In this document: piece by piece, positions 23,438 through 32,905 of the stretch
Layout: every line of letters begins with the position of its first letter
Position numbering within the stretch: position 1 is the stretch's first letter
NCBI RefSeq assembly: GCF_002095395.1
Contig: NZ_MJEI01000058.1
Location: forward strand, 1 to 37,168
Length of the DNA stretch: 37,168 nucleotides
DNA from: Williamsia sp. 1135
GTDB taxonomy: Bacteria; Actinomycetota; Actinomycetes; Mycobacteriales; Mycobacteriaceae
Reading direction: 5' to 3'
The notes under the pieces: model-generated
Databases searched by the model: none
What the model saw: only the letters and a program-made list of their open reading frames with translations
What the model was told of the DNA's origin: nothing
Position numbers and translations under genes: made by a program

Positions 23438-24034
23438 ATGACCACCACCGCCGAAACACACGCCGCACTCACCGCAGCAGAAGAACACGTCGAGTTGTGC
23501 ACCCGCCGACTGAGCGTGGTCATGACCGAATGCGTCGATGCAGTCGCGTCGCAACTGACCGATCGCCTCGACGCCCTGGCGAAGGTGGTTGTCATCGCTG
23601 AACCCGCAATCACACTGAACCTGGGCACCAGCGGCGTCGAGCAGCTTCGCCGCGAACTCGCCGGGGTCGCCCACCGCGAAGGCACCCACCTGCGTTCGGC
23701 GGTCGGAGACCTCGACTGGAACGAAGAGCACGAAGCGAACATCGCGCGGACGATGGGCAAGTACCTGTCCGACAGGATCATCCCCGACGTCAAGAGAATC
23801 CTCACACTGGCCGGTTACACCTCGGCGGTGCATCTGCGAGAAAGTACGCCCGACTACAACGAGGTGATCTACGCGGGCAAGACGCTACTGATTTTCGAGC
23901 GCGACTATCCGCCGCTGGGCGATGCATTCAGCGAGCTGTTCAGAGCCGAGCACACGAGCTGGCGGGCGCGACAAGCACACGAGCTGGCGTGCGTCGAAGA
24001 GGTATGGGACGCCTCGACGCCCGCCAACCGATAA
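23438..24034 (+). CDS. Hypothetical protein, paralogue of 34501-35028
   Basis: A 198-residue helical protein (AGGAG upstream of ATG 23438). Residues about 30-85 (VASQLTDRLDALAKVVV, SGVEQLRRELAGVA, LRSAVGDLDW) align with the protein at 34501-35028 (VADGLRDRIDELGKRVA, AGIDELRADLADVA, LLGARDRVIW), and both end in a VEEVWD / VDDLWD-type motif. They are thus paralogues of one uncharacterised family. There are no membrane segments and no known domain. It is the last gene of the plus-strand run and converges on the HNH gene. Confidence 0.7.
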   Translation: MTTTAETHAALTAAEEHVELCTRRLSVVMTECVDAVASQLTDRLDALAKVVVIAEPAITLNLGTSGVEQLRRELAGVAHREGTHLRSAVGDLDWNEEHEANIARTMGKYLSDRIIPDVKRILTLAGYTSAVHLRESTPDYNEVIYAGKTLLIFERDYPPLGDAFSELFRAEHTSWRARQAHELACVEEVWDASTPANR

Positions 24035-24103
24035 CACCGCCCGGCGGGTGGAGGCGTTGACAGCCAACGAGTGTCCGGGTGTCAACGTGTCGCCCCGCCG
24101 CAC

Positions 24104-24676
24104 CTAGAACAGATGCAGCTGATCGAGCGGTTCAGCAGCACCGAACAATTCGCTGGTGCGCTCCGGGTCGCCGCCACGAGTGAGGTAGTCGCGGATAGCC
24201 AACGACCGCGACACCCGCGATTGCAGCGCAGTGGGTATAGGACCGCGATGACGGCCGAGCATGACTGCGTACGCGAGATTAGTTGCTTGAGTGCCGATCT
24301 GAACGTGCTCGGGATCCACCCGCACACACAGCGGCTCGTTGCAGTGATGCTCACCAATTGACTCGAGAGCAGAATTGTCATCGCCGGCGGCGCTCAGTTC
24401 CGGATACTTGAGCAGCAGCGCGAATCGATGCGCCGACATGGCTCGCTGCCGGTTGTTGCGTCGGAACGTGATTCGACCGTAGCCATCAGGAGAACTGACA
24501 GCACCTGTCCAGAAATAGCACCTCCGAGACCGCACAACGTGAGACCAAAAACGCTCTTCGGTTGCCGCATCAGGGACTAATGTTCGATCACCGCGCACCT
24601 TGCGGACCGAGGGGTCTGCAAGGTGCGCGGCTTTGTTGTCGTCGAGGTCGAATAACGACCACTGGAGTTCATTCAT
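24104..24676 (-). CDS. HNH endonuclease family protein
   Basis: A 190-residue protein from ATG 24676; ATG 24688 or a much longer start is possible but the upstream DNA is a terminator hairpin. It has the layout of phage/plasmid HNH nucleases: RCYFWTGAVSSPDGYGRI (C53), a conserved AHR, then GEHHCNEPLCVRVDPEHVQI and GTQATN. The EHHC...C...PEH block (110-124) supplies the beta-beta-alpha-metal site. Such proteins nick or cut DNA; the specificity is unknown. No methylase accompanies it. It converges on the gene ending at 24034. Confidence 0.8.
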   Translation of the reverse strand: MNELQWSLFDLDDNKAAHLADPSVRKVRGDRTLVPDAATEERFWSHVVRSRRCYFWTGAVSSPDGYGRITFRRNNRQRAMSAHRFALLLKYPELSAAGDDNSALESIGEHHCNEPLCVRVDPEHVQIGTQATNLAYAVMLGRHRGPIPTALQSRVSRSLAIRDYLTRGGDPERTSELFGAAEPLDQLHLF

Positions 24677-24689
24677 AGTGCGGCGCATC

Positions 24690-24728
24690 GACCGGCAGTG
24701 CATCACACAGGTGTGACACCTGCCGGTC
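24690..24728 (-). terminator. Double-stem hairpin between HNH and coiled-coil genes
   Basis: GACCGGCAG (24690-24698) pairs with CTGCCGGTC (24720-24728), and inside it TCACAC-AG-GTGTGA forms a second perfect stem. It directly follows the stop of the minus-strand gene at 24735, so it probably terminates that gene. Confidence 0.7.
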
Positions 24729-24734
24729 GTCAGC

Positions 24735-25232
24735 TTAAGAGGCCATCGCCGTCTGAGCGGTGTCCTCGGTGCTGTGCTCGTGCACCGCGCCCACGCCCGT
24801 TTGTGCCGCGTGGTTGTCAGGCGCTTGAGCCGGTGCACCGGAACTGGGGTGCGGGTCTTCAGAGGCCTCGTCAGCGGCCGGCGGCGCTACAAGCTGCGTC
24901 AGCGCCTTGGCTCGCCCCGTCGTGATCCCAAGGAGCTTGGCGGCCGCGCCCACGCTGCCTTCGCGGCTGACGATATCCGCGATCGCCGTCCCCATCTGGA
25001 TCTCTGAATCGGCGGTCACCTGTTTGAGGTTCACCGCTGCCACTTCGATCGCAGACTGTTGTTGATAGAACGCGGCCATCGACTCTTCGTTCGCCTCTAG
25101 CCGTGCCTTGCGCGCTGCCTCGCGGGCCTCACGCTCTTCTCGATCCTTGCGGTCGGCCTCAGCCTGAATCTCCGCTTGACGCGAACGCGCCAACTTCCGT
25201 GCATCTTCCTTAGTTAATTTCCTGGTCGCCAT
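24735..25232 (-). CDS. Coiled-coil protein with HTH-like segment, 165 aa
   Basis: Starts at ATG 25232. The first 60 residues are a charged coiled coil (KEDARKLARSRQAEIQAEAD ... REAARKARLEANEE). A middle helix-turn-helix-like segment follows (DIVSREGSVGAAAKLLGITT, GRAKALTQ; about 87-113), and the final 50 residues are Ala/Pro/His-rich and disordered. The layout fits a small DNA-binding accessory protein, for instance a relaxosome or regulatory factor, which would suit its place near the relaxase; that is inference. No exact family recognised. Confidence 0.6.
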   Translation of the reverse strand: MATRKLTKEDARKLARSRQAEIQAEADRKDREEREAREAARKARLEANEESMAAFYQQQSAIEVAAVNLKQVTADSEIQMGTAIADIVSREGSVGAAAKLLGITTGRAKALTQLVAPPAADEASEDPHPSSGAPAQAPDNHAAQTGVGAVHEHSTEDTAQTAMAS

Positions 25233-25277
25233 ACCCGCCAGGGTAGCGCCGAATGCCGATAGTTCCCACCGTGTTCG

Positions 25278-26297
25278 CTACTCGATTACTCCATCCGATA
25301 GCCAACCGGGAAAGACATCATCAATGGCAGCAGTCAACGCCTCGTGCGGCGCACGGTCGCACCCGAGGAAATCCATCGTGAATCGAAGGGCCTTGTAATA
25401 CGCAACAATTGCGATCTTGAGTCGTCGTTCGAGCGACTCGATCTCGATGTGCAGGAGGTTGTTCCCGCGTCGCAGTTGGCGAGCTTGGTACAGCGAGGGA
25501 TGCGTGCCAGCAGAGAGGAATGCGTAGATGCCTTCCGCCTGGCGTCGGTCAACCGTTACACCACCGAACCGTTGGAGAAGATCAAACATCCACCCCACAG
25601 CCACCTCGAGGCGAGGCAAGATTTGCCCGGCCATCGTGCGACCTGGCTCGCCTTCATTGATGTGGTCGTGCTTGCCTCGGTCTAAGTGGGCCGGGGTGGT
25701 TCCCGGAAACGTACTCATTGCCCGATTGCGGACGATGGCCCGGCGGGTGCAGGCGATTTGGTAGGCGGGTGACTCTTTGCCGCCCATCTTTTTGGCGGCC
25801 TCCTTTGCGGATTCGCAGCTGTCGAATTCTTCGAGGTAGGCCCGCGCGAGGATCGCAGTCGGGGCCAGTTGCGGATCCGCGCCGATGACCCACATCGCGT
25901 GCGCGCTGTTTTCGACGATGGACCGGATGAGGGGGATCGGCGGGAACACGGCTTCGCCACTGCGGTAGAGGGCCGCTAAGCCTCCCAAATGGTAGGCGGC
26001 GACCTGCAGGTAGGAGAGGACGACGTTCTGCACCAGTTCAAATCCCGCAGCGATACCGTCTGCAGCGGTGCCGTCTGCAGTGACTGCAGGATCGGCGGAA
26101 TTGAGTACGTCGCGAACCTTGGCGCCATCAGACCCCGAAGCCGGTTCCCAGTTGCCTGTCGCGCCGACCTCAAGAAACGCGGTTCGGCAGGCGTCGGCAA
26201 GGTTCGCCAACTCGTCGAGTCGAACCATCACATTGTCGGACGCCGCCTGTTCCACGCCGATCACGATAGCGAGCACGCGGTCCACCAGGCCACCCAT
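25278..26297 (-). CDS. Hypothetical helical protein, 339 aa (DUF5677-like pattern)
   Basis: Starts at ATG 26297 (GGGCGTGAG upstream). It is mostly helical and soluble. The centre has IPLIRSIVENSAHAMWVIGA and ARAYLEEFDSCESAKE, and near the C-terminus EGIYAFLSAGTHPSLYQ; this spacing of an arginine/glutamate helix and a late Ser-x-x-x-His element recalls DUF5677-type and related HEPN-like proteins. That resemblance is weak and no function can be given. It is divergent from the relaxase gene across a 210-bp gap, and follows no other gene. Confidence 0.6.
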   Translation of the reverse strand: MGGLVDRVLAIVIGVEQAASDNVMVRLDELANLADACRTAFLEVGATGNWEPASGSDGAKVRDVLNSADPAVTADGTAADGIAAGFELVQNVVLSYLQVAAYHLGGLAALYRSGEAVFPPIPLIRSIVENSAHAMWVIGADPQLAPTAILARAYLEEFDSCESAKEAAKKMGGKESPAYQIACTRRAIVRNRAMSTFPGTTPAHLDRGKHDHINEGEPGRTMAGQILPRLEVAVGWMFDLLQRFGGVTVDRRQAEGIYAFLSAGTHPSLYQARQLRRGNNLLHIEIESLERRLKIAIVAYYKALRFTMDFLGCDRAPHEALTAAIDDVFPGWLSDGVIE

Positions 26298-26507
26298 CTC
26301 ACGCCCACCACTAACACTTCCTCACCCCCGCTCCCCACTCCTGCCCCGTCCCGTCCCCCTCACCCCCGCACCCGCTTTTTCCAAAATCCGAAAATCCACA
26401 CGCCTTCCCGATCCAAACCCCAAACCAACACCACACACCTCTTGCACTAAGGTCACAAAACAGTAACGAACCGCGCATGCCCCGATTTTCGCCCCTACGG
26501 TCGGGGC
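26298..26507. other. Divergent gap upstream of the relaxase, candidate oriT
   Basis: A 210-bp gene-free segment between the divergent 339-aa gene and the relaxase gene. The plus strand from about 26310 to 26440 is almost all pyrimidine and A (runs such as CCCCGTCCCGTCCCCCTC), so G is nearly absent, a striking strand bias. It ends with an inverted repeat next to the relaxase start. Relaxase genes often lie beside oriT, so this is the best oriT candidate; no nic site of a known MOBF type was recognised. Confidence 0.4.
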
Positions 26508-26510
26508 GTG
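26476..26510. repeat. 10-bp inverted repeat at the relaxase start
   Basis: CATGCCCCGA (26476-26485) and TCGGGGCGTG (26501-26510) are inverted repeats with one mismatch and a 15-bp loop. The right arm overlaps the GTG start codon at 26508. It could be a relaxase or regulator binding site, or an mRNA hairpin that limits translation. Confidence 0.55.
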
Positions 26511-29500
26511 GCCATGTCCATGCACAAGCTGACCGCCGGGACAGGGTACGAATACCTGACCCGCCAAGTCGCAGCCATGGACGCCACCGACAAAGGCCGC
26601 GTATCGCTGGCCGACTACTACAGCGCCAAAGGTGAATCCCCCGGCCGCTGGCTCGGCTCAGGCCTCGCCGGCCTGGCCTCCTGCGGCGCGGGACGCACGC
26701 TCGAGCACACCGCCCCATGGGCAGTCGAGGCCGACTCCGTGGTCACCACCGAGCAGATGAAGGCTCTCTTCGGAGAGGGCCGGCACCCCAACGCCGATGA
26801 GATCGAACGAACCTATACCGGCGCAGGTGCCGGTGCGAAAGTCGCGACCGAGGCGTCCAAGCTCGGCGCCCTCTTCCCCGTCTACACCGCCGAACCCCAG
26901 TTCCGCCTTGAACTGGCACAGCGGTTCAGCGAGTACAACATTGGGCGGGGCGAGAAGTGGAACACCCCCATCCCCGACGAGATCCGGGCCGACTTCCGCA
27001 CCACACTGGCGCGCGAAATGTTCACTGCCGAACACGACCGCGACCCCGCCGACGACCGCGAACTGTCGGGCTACCTGGCCCGAATCAGCCGCCCCAAACA
27101 GTCCGGCGTTGCCGGATACGACCTCACCTTCTCCCCCGTCAAATCCGTCTCCACCCTCTGGGCCATCGCGCCGCGCGAGATCATGGACAAGGTCGAACAA
27201 GCCCATCAAAAGGCCGTCGCCGACGCCGTGGACTTCATCGAAAACCACGCCCTGTTCTCGCGTTTGGGGACCAAAGGCGTGCAACAGGTCGACTGCCACG
27301 GGCTCATCGCAGCCGCATTCACCCACCGCGATTCACGCGCCGGCGACCCCGATCTACACACCCACGTCACCGTCAGCAACAAGGTCCAGGTCACCGGCCC
27401 TGACGGCATCACCCGATGGATGGCCATCGACGGCCGACCGCTGCACAAGGCCATCGTCTCGGCCTCCGAGCGGTACAACACCCGCCTCGAAGCGCACCTG
27501 TCCGAGCTCCTGGGCGTCTCCTTCGCCGAAGTCAACGCCCCAGACAAAGGCAAACGGGCCGTGCGTGAAATCGTCGGCATCGACACCAACCTGATGACGG
27601 CGTGGTCCTCACGACGTGTCGCGATCGAAGAACGAATCGGCGAGCTGTCCACCGCGTTTCAGGCCGATCACGGCCGCGAGCCGACCTCCACCGAAGCGTT
27701 CGACCTGGCTCAACAAGCCACACTGGAAACCCGCCAAGCCAAACACGAACCACGCTCGCACGCCGAACAACGCACCGCCTGGCGCAACGAAGCTATCCGC
27801 ATACTGGGCAACGAGACGGCCCTATCTCAGATGGTCGACGGCGCGGTGTCGACGACCTCCCAGACCCGCACGACAGCACTGACGCCCGAGGAAGTCAGAC
27901 GCTGCGCCGAGCGCATCGTGACCGTCGTGTCACAGAAACGAGCCACCTGGCAACCCCCGCACCTGCGCGCCGAAGCAGAACGCCTCCTACGTTTCGGGAT
28001 CCCCGCCGAGGCCGGTACGGCAGTGAGTTCGCCGCTGGCGGTGGACCTTTTAGATGACGCGGTCGAACAGATCGTGGCCGCCGCCACCGGCGCCCCGCAC
28101 AGCGTGTCACTGGCATCCTCGCGTCTGGACGGGGAGATGGGCGAGCCGGAACTGTTGCGGCGCAGTCGTGGCCACGGGGATGCGTCGGTGTACACCACCC
28201 ACGACACCGAACTGTTCACCAGCGAAGCAATCGTCGCCGCCGAACGCCGCATCGTGGCCGCTGCCCAGCAACGCGACGGCCGCACCATCGACCCCACCGA
28301 CGTCGACCTGGCGCTGCTGGAGCAGACCGCCAACGGCCGCTCCCTCAACACTGGACAGGCAGCGTTGGTTCGGGAGCTGGCCACCTCCGGTCGACGCGTA
28401 CAGGAGGCGCTGGCACCGGCCGGCACCGGCAAGACCACCGCAATGCGGGTGCTCGCTCGGGCCTGGAACGCCAGCGGCGGCACCGTGCTGGGTATGGCCC
28501 CGACCGCCGCCGCAGCAGCGGTGCTGCGCGAAGAACTGCAGACGCCCACCGACACCCTGGCCAAGTTGGTGTCCCTGGCCGAGCACGAGAGCTGGTACAC
28601 CGAGCAGCAACGACTGGCTGCGACTCCGCGATGGCGCGGCCTGCTCGATAAGGACCTCGGCCGTCGCGCCGACGCGGCGCGGGAGGGCCTGCGCAGTGGC
28701 GCGATTCGCTCCGGTGACACTCCGGAGTGGTACCGATCTATCGGTCCCCAGACGCTGCTGGTCGTCGATGAAGCGGGGATGGCCGGCACCCCCGACCTCG
28801 ACGTGGCGATCTCGCACATCCTGTCCCAGGGCGGCAGCGTCCGCCTCATCGGCGACGATCAACAGCTCGCGTCCATCTCGGCCGGCGGTGTGCTCCGCGA
28901 CATCGCTCACACCGCTGGCGCGGTCACCTTGACCGACGTGGTCCGCTTCTCCGACCCCGCCGAAGGCTCCGCGTCACTGGCCTTGCGCGACGGCGATACC
29001 GCCGCCTTGGGCTACTACGCCGACCACCATCGCATCCACACCGCCGCCGACGCAGCGGCCGCCGCTCAGGCCTATACCGCATGGTCCGCCGACCGCGACG
29101 CGGGCAAAGAATCCGTGATGCTCGCCCCAATCCGCGACACCGTCAACGAACTCAACGCCCGCGCCCGCTCCGACCGCCTCGTCGCCACCACCGGTACCCC
29201 AGTCGGGCCGATCGCCGACCTCGCCGACGGGTTGCAAGCCTCAGTCGGTGACACCATCTGCACCCGACGTAACAAACGAGCGCTGCGACTCTCGGCGACC
29301 GACTGGGTGCGCAACGGTGACCGTTGGACCGTTCTGGAAGTCAGTGACACCGGCCAGATTCGGGCCAAACACCACACCCTAGGCCGGGAAATAGTCCTGC
29401 CCGCCGACTACGTCCGCGAGAACGTCACCCTGGGCTACGCCTCCACGATTCACGCCGCCCAAGGCATGACCGCCGACACCTGCCACGTCATCGGCTCAGA

Positions 29501-32500
29501 AGGACTCTCGCGGCAACTGCTCTACGTGGCCATGACTCGCGGCCGCCACAGCAACCACGTCTACCTCTCAACCGCCGAAGCCGACCCCCACAAAGTCACC
29601 ACCCCCAAAGCCCTCAACCCCCAGACTGCCGTGGAAATCCTCGGAGCGGTCCTGGCCCGCGACGGCGCCCAACAGTCCGCCACCAGCACCGCCCGCGAGG
29701 CCCGAGACCCCCTCCAGCGCCTCGGATTTGCCACCGACGCCTACGTCGATGCCGTCGGCTCAGCGGCCGAAGCGTTCGCCGGCCCCGAAGTCATGAGCGC
29801 CATCGACGCCGCCGCCGAGACGGTTCGCGAAGGCCTTACCGACGAAGCTGCCTGGCCTGTACTGCGCAAACACCTGGCCATCATCTCCGCCCAGGGGCGC
29901 GACCCCGCCGCCGCTCTTGCCGCCGCCGCGAGCTACCGCGAACTCGACACCGCCCAGGACGCCGCAGCCGTCCTCGACTGGCGCCTTGACTCCACCCAAC
30001 GACATTCCGGCAGGAGCGGACCGCTGCGCTGGATCACCGGCGTACCCGCAGCATTGGCCGCCGATGACGGCTGGGGACCGTACCTGACCGGCCGTGCCGA
30101 GCGAGTCACCGAACTGGCCGAGGCGGTCCGCGAACAGGCACGCGCCTGGACCCTGACCGACGCCCCGGTCTGGGCACGGCCCTACGTTGCGGCCCAGGCC
30201 GCAGACCTCGTTGCCGACCTCGCTGTGTTCCGCCTCGCCTGCGGTGTTGAGGACACCGACCGCAGACCCGCCGGGCCCACACCCTTCGCCAACACCCCCG
30301 CCAAAGAGCACCGCACCCTCACTCGCCGCGCCGAACAAGTCGTGGCCACCACCACCGACGAGCGGTGGACCACACTGGCCAACCGTCTCGACCGGCACCT
30401 CACCACCGACCCGTACTGGCCCGAACTCGCCGAGCAACTCTCGATTGCATCCCGCGCCGGCCTGAACGTAACCGGCTTGGTCACCGACGCAGCAGCACGC
30501 GGACCTCTGCCCACTGAAACCCCTGCAGCAGCTCTGTGGTGGCGGCTATCTGGAGTGCTGGCACCAGCCACACTCGACACCACCGCCGCACAACTGCGCC
30601 CGGACTGGATCAACGATGTCAGCGCCGTTCTCGGCGAGCAGACCGCAGCCATCGTGATCTCCGATCCCGCCTGGCCTGGCTTGGTCGCTGCCATCAATGC
30701 CGCCGACTCGACCTGGACCGCCCGCGAACTACTCACCACCGCTGATCAATTGCTGCATACCGGTGGCGACGGCGACCATGTGCGTCCCGACGAATACGCC
30801 CGATCACTGACCTGGCGCGTAGACCTGCTCACCGCCCACAACGCGTTCGCCGACGACTCCATCCCGCTTCCCGAAGAAGGCCTCGACCCCGAGGCCGAAG
30901 AAGCCGCACTCGCCGCCGCCGGCCTCCTCGAGGACGATCTCGGCGACAGCCAATCCCTGCACACGACAACCCAACACACCCAGGACACGACCACCGATGC
31001 TGCCGTCGACCCGATCGAGGACGAGAGCTACCTAGACGCTCTCCTGGAGTCAGAAGCCCCGCCCGAACCCGGATACGAGCCACAGGATGAGCCTCCCTAC
31101 GCCGACCTGGACTTCGAGGATCACTCCCCGATCCCACCGGCACGGTCTGCTGACCCGCGTCTGGCCGCTGAACTGATCGCCGACCATCGAGAGCTCACCC
31201 ATCAACTGGGCGAACTCCAAGACCACATCAACGAGCTGCGCGCTGCAATCCTCGACAGCACACTCATGGGCCCCCACGAGCAGGCCGCCCAGGCGACGGT
31301 CATCGCGCTGCGTGAGCGCTACAACACCCAACGGCCCATAGTTCTGGCGGCCGATCGAGTCCACGCGCGATGGGCAGAACTGGAAGAGGGCGCCGAAGAA
31401 TCCGCCCGCGCCCACACCACAATCGCTGACACACTCACTGCGGCACAGGACGACAACGATGAGGCGGCGATCGCACGACTCGAACCGATGGAACGCACCA
31501 TGCGGCTCTGGCGAGACTCGGCCAGAGAACTCGCCGACTCGGTCTTCGATGACCTCATCGACGCCCGGGCCGCTGTTGAGGACGTTGCGGCCGCCACCGG
31601 AGGACTGGTCAGCGGCACCGACATCGAACGCGTCCGGATGACCGCCCAGCAACTCGACATCGACAACCTCAACGAGACCCGAGCCCGACACCACAGCCTT
31701 GAGGGCAGACTGTTCCGGATCGAAGGGATGCTCGCCCATCGCCACGGCATCGAACGGTGGAGTCTGCATAATGCCGACATCATGGCCGACCTGTTGGCTA
31801 CGCCTCCCGCAGCTGATCGAACCCCCGATGCCGGTCCGACCGCCACTGAGGTCGGCATCGACCACTCCGTCGACGCCGCCGCCGAGCCTGCACCCGAGCC
31901 GGCCACCGACCCCGCCGAGATCCTGCGCGGCGAACCCGTCCGTCGCCTCACCGACATACAACTGGCCACCGCCATCCGAAGTATCCGAAAACGCCTCGGG
32001 CGCAGTGACAACGATTTCATTGGCTGGAAGCCAGACACCGAAGCAGAACATCGGGTCCGCACGCGTCACCGCGACCTGGCCACCATCGTCGACCGGATTC
32101 GCACCGCCCAACAGCACCACGCCGACGCCCAGACGGCCCAGCAGCAGGTCGGTGATCTGCAGACCCAGGTCTCTGACACCACTACGGCCCTGACCTCAGC
32201 TCGTCGACGCGACAAACCAGCGCTACAAGCGCAGCTTGAGCGCACCACTCAGGAACTCCACACAGCCCAACGTGCAGCTGCACAGGCACAGGCACTGGCG
32301 CAGCAATCAGCTACCGCCACCGGTCACCCCACCGCCGAGTGGCCCGCCATCGTGGCCGCGGCCGAGGACTTCCCCGCTAAAGCCGCCGAACTCGCCGCTG
32401 CCCGCGACCGCGACACCCACAGCGCGGCCGCCTACAACGACGCGCTCGCTCAGCGCGACACCGACCGTACGAAACTCGACGCGGCGCTCGCAGAACATGG

Positions 32501-32690
32501 CCGCCGTCAGAACCTGGACCCAGCGGCCCGCGCCGCCGAAAACGCCGCTCGAGGTGAACAACCGTCCCGGCCGCGGACGGCAGCACCCGGACAAGCCTCC
32601 GCCGGCCGCAGACAGTCTGCGACACCCACGCCCGAGTCCGTCGTTGAGCACGAAGCCCCGATCGGCCCCGGCCCGGATCTGGGACTGTAA
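26508..32690 (+). CDS. traA: MOBF (TraA/TrwC-type) conjugative relaxase-helicase
   Basis: A 2060-residue protein; GTG 26508, ATG 26514 or ATG 26520 are possible starts. The N-terminal TrwC relaxase has candidate nucleophile tyrosines Y14 and Y16 (KLTAGTGYEYLTRQ) and the three-His metal site H273, H284, H286 (THRDSRAGDPDLHTHV). A RecD-like helicase follows: Walker A APAGTGKTT near 637, VVDEAGMAG, GDDQQLASI, STIHAAQGMTADTCHV near 980, and YVAMTRGRHSNHVYL. About 1000 further residues (1060-2060) are helical and Glu/Gln/Ala-rich with no recognised domain. It nicks one strand at oriT and unwinds it for transfer. It marks the region as conjugative or mobilisable. Confidence 0.93.
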   Translation: MAMSMHKLTAGTGYEYLTRQVAAMDATDKGRVSLADYYSAKGESPGRWLGSGLAGLASCGAGRTLEHTAPWAVEADSVVTTEQMKALFGEGRHPNADEIERTYTGAGAGAKVATEASKLGALFPVYTAEPQFRLELAQRFSEYNIGRGEKWNTPIPDEIRADFRTTLAREMFTAEHDRDPADDRELSGYLARISRPKQSGVAGYDLTFSPVKSVSTLWAIAPREIMDKVEQAHQKAVADAVDFIENHALFSRLGTKGVQQVDCHGLIAAAFTHRDSRAGDPDLHTHVTVSNKVQVTGPDGITRWMAIDGRPLHKAIVSASERYNTRLEAHLSELLGVSFAEVNAPDKGKRAVREIVGIDTNLMTAWSSRRVAIEERIGELSTAFQADHGREPTSTEAFDLAQQATLETRQAKHEPRSHAEQRTAWRNEAIRILGNETALSQMVDGAVSTTSQTRTTALTPEEVRRCAERIVTVVSQKRATWQPPHLRAEAERLLRFGIPAEAGTAVSSPLAVDLLDDAVEQIVAAATGAPHSVSLASSRLDGEMGEPELLRRSRGHGDASVYTTHDTELFTSEAIVAAERRIVAAAQQRDGRTIDPTDVDLALLEQTANGRSLNTGQAALVRELATSGRRVQEALAPAGTGKTTAMRVLARAWNASGGTVLGMAPTAAAAAVLREELQTPTDTLAKLVSLAEHESWYTEQQRLAATPRWRGLLDKDLGRRADAAREGLRSGAIRSGDTPEWYRSIGPQTLLVVDEAGMAGTPDLDVAISHILSQGGSVRLIGDDQQLASISAGGVLRDIAHTAGAVTLTDVVRFSDPAEGSASLALRDGDTAALGYYADHHRIHTAADAAAAAQAYTAWSADRDAGKESVMLAPIRDTVNELNARARSDRLVATTGTPVGPIADLADGLQASVGDTICTRRNKRALRLSATDWVRNGDRWTVLEVSDTGQIRAKHHTLGREIVLPADYVRENVTLGYASTIHAAQGMTADTCHVIGSEGLSRQLLYVAMTRGRHSNHVYLSTAEADPHKVTTPKALNPQTAVEILGAVLARDGAQQSATSTAREARDPLQRLGFATDAYVDAVGSAAEAFAGPEVMSAIDAAAETVREGLTDEAAWPVLRKHLAIISAQGRDPAAALAAAASYRELDTAQDAAAVLDWRLDSTQRHSGRSGPLRWITGVPAALAADDGWGPYLTGRAERVTELAEAVREQARAWTLTDAPVWARPYVAAQAADLVADLAVFRLACGVEDTDRRPAGPTPFANTPAKEHRTLTRRAEQVVATTTDERWTTLANRLDRHLTTDPYWPELAEQLSIASRAGLNVTGLVTDAAARGPLPTETPAAALWWRLSGVLAPATLDTTAAQLRPDWINDVSAVLGEQTAAIVISDPAWPGLVAAINAADSTWTARELLTTADQLLHTGGDGDHVRPDEYARSLTWRVDLLTAHNAFADDSIPLPEEGLDPEAEEAALAAAGLLEDDLGDSQSLHTTTQHTQDTTTDAAVDPIEDESYLDALLESEAPPEPGYEPQDEPPYADLDFEDHSPIPPARSADPRLAAELIADHRELTHQLGELQDHINELRAAILDSTLMGPHEQAAQATVIALRERYNTQRPIVLAADRVHARWAELEEGAEESARAHTTIADTLTAAQDDNDEAAIARLEPMERTMRLWRDSARELADSVFDDLIDARAAVEDVAAATGGLVSGTDIERVRMTAQQLDIDNLNETRARHHSLEGRLFRIEGMLAHRHGIERWSLHNADIMADLLATPPAADRTPDAGPTATEVGIDHSVDAAAEPAPEPATDPAEILRGEPVRRLTDIQLATAIRSIRKRLGRSDNDFIGWKPDTEAEHRVRTRHRDLATIVDRIRTAQQHHADAQTAQQQVGDLQTQVSDTTTALTSARRRDKPALQAQLERTTQELHTAQRAAAQAQALAQQSATATGHPTAEWPAIVAAAEDFPAKAAELAAARDRDTHSAAAYNDALAQRDTDRTKLDAALAEHGRRQNLDPAARAAENAARGEQPSRPRTAAPGQASAGRRQSATPTPESVVEHEAPIGPGPDLGL

Positions 32691-32905
32691 AGAAGGTAAA
32701 AAATTCGAACGCCCGGACCGTCGTGGTACTTTCGGTTACAGAGCCGCCTCGCATGGCTGACCCCGAGTCACCTGGAAGCCCGCATCTTCCATCGACACTA
32801 AGGGCAAGGTCCGTCACCGGATCTGCGACATCGAGATATATCCATCCCACATTGCACTGATACGTGTGATGAATGCGGGTCATCACCCAGTGAATGGAGA
32901 AACCG

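Noticed and set aside
31050-32120. Open frame of 356 codons antisense to the relaxase C-terminus
   Set aside because: Shadow of a real coding frame, without motif or ribosome site.
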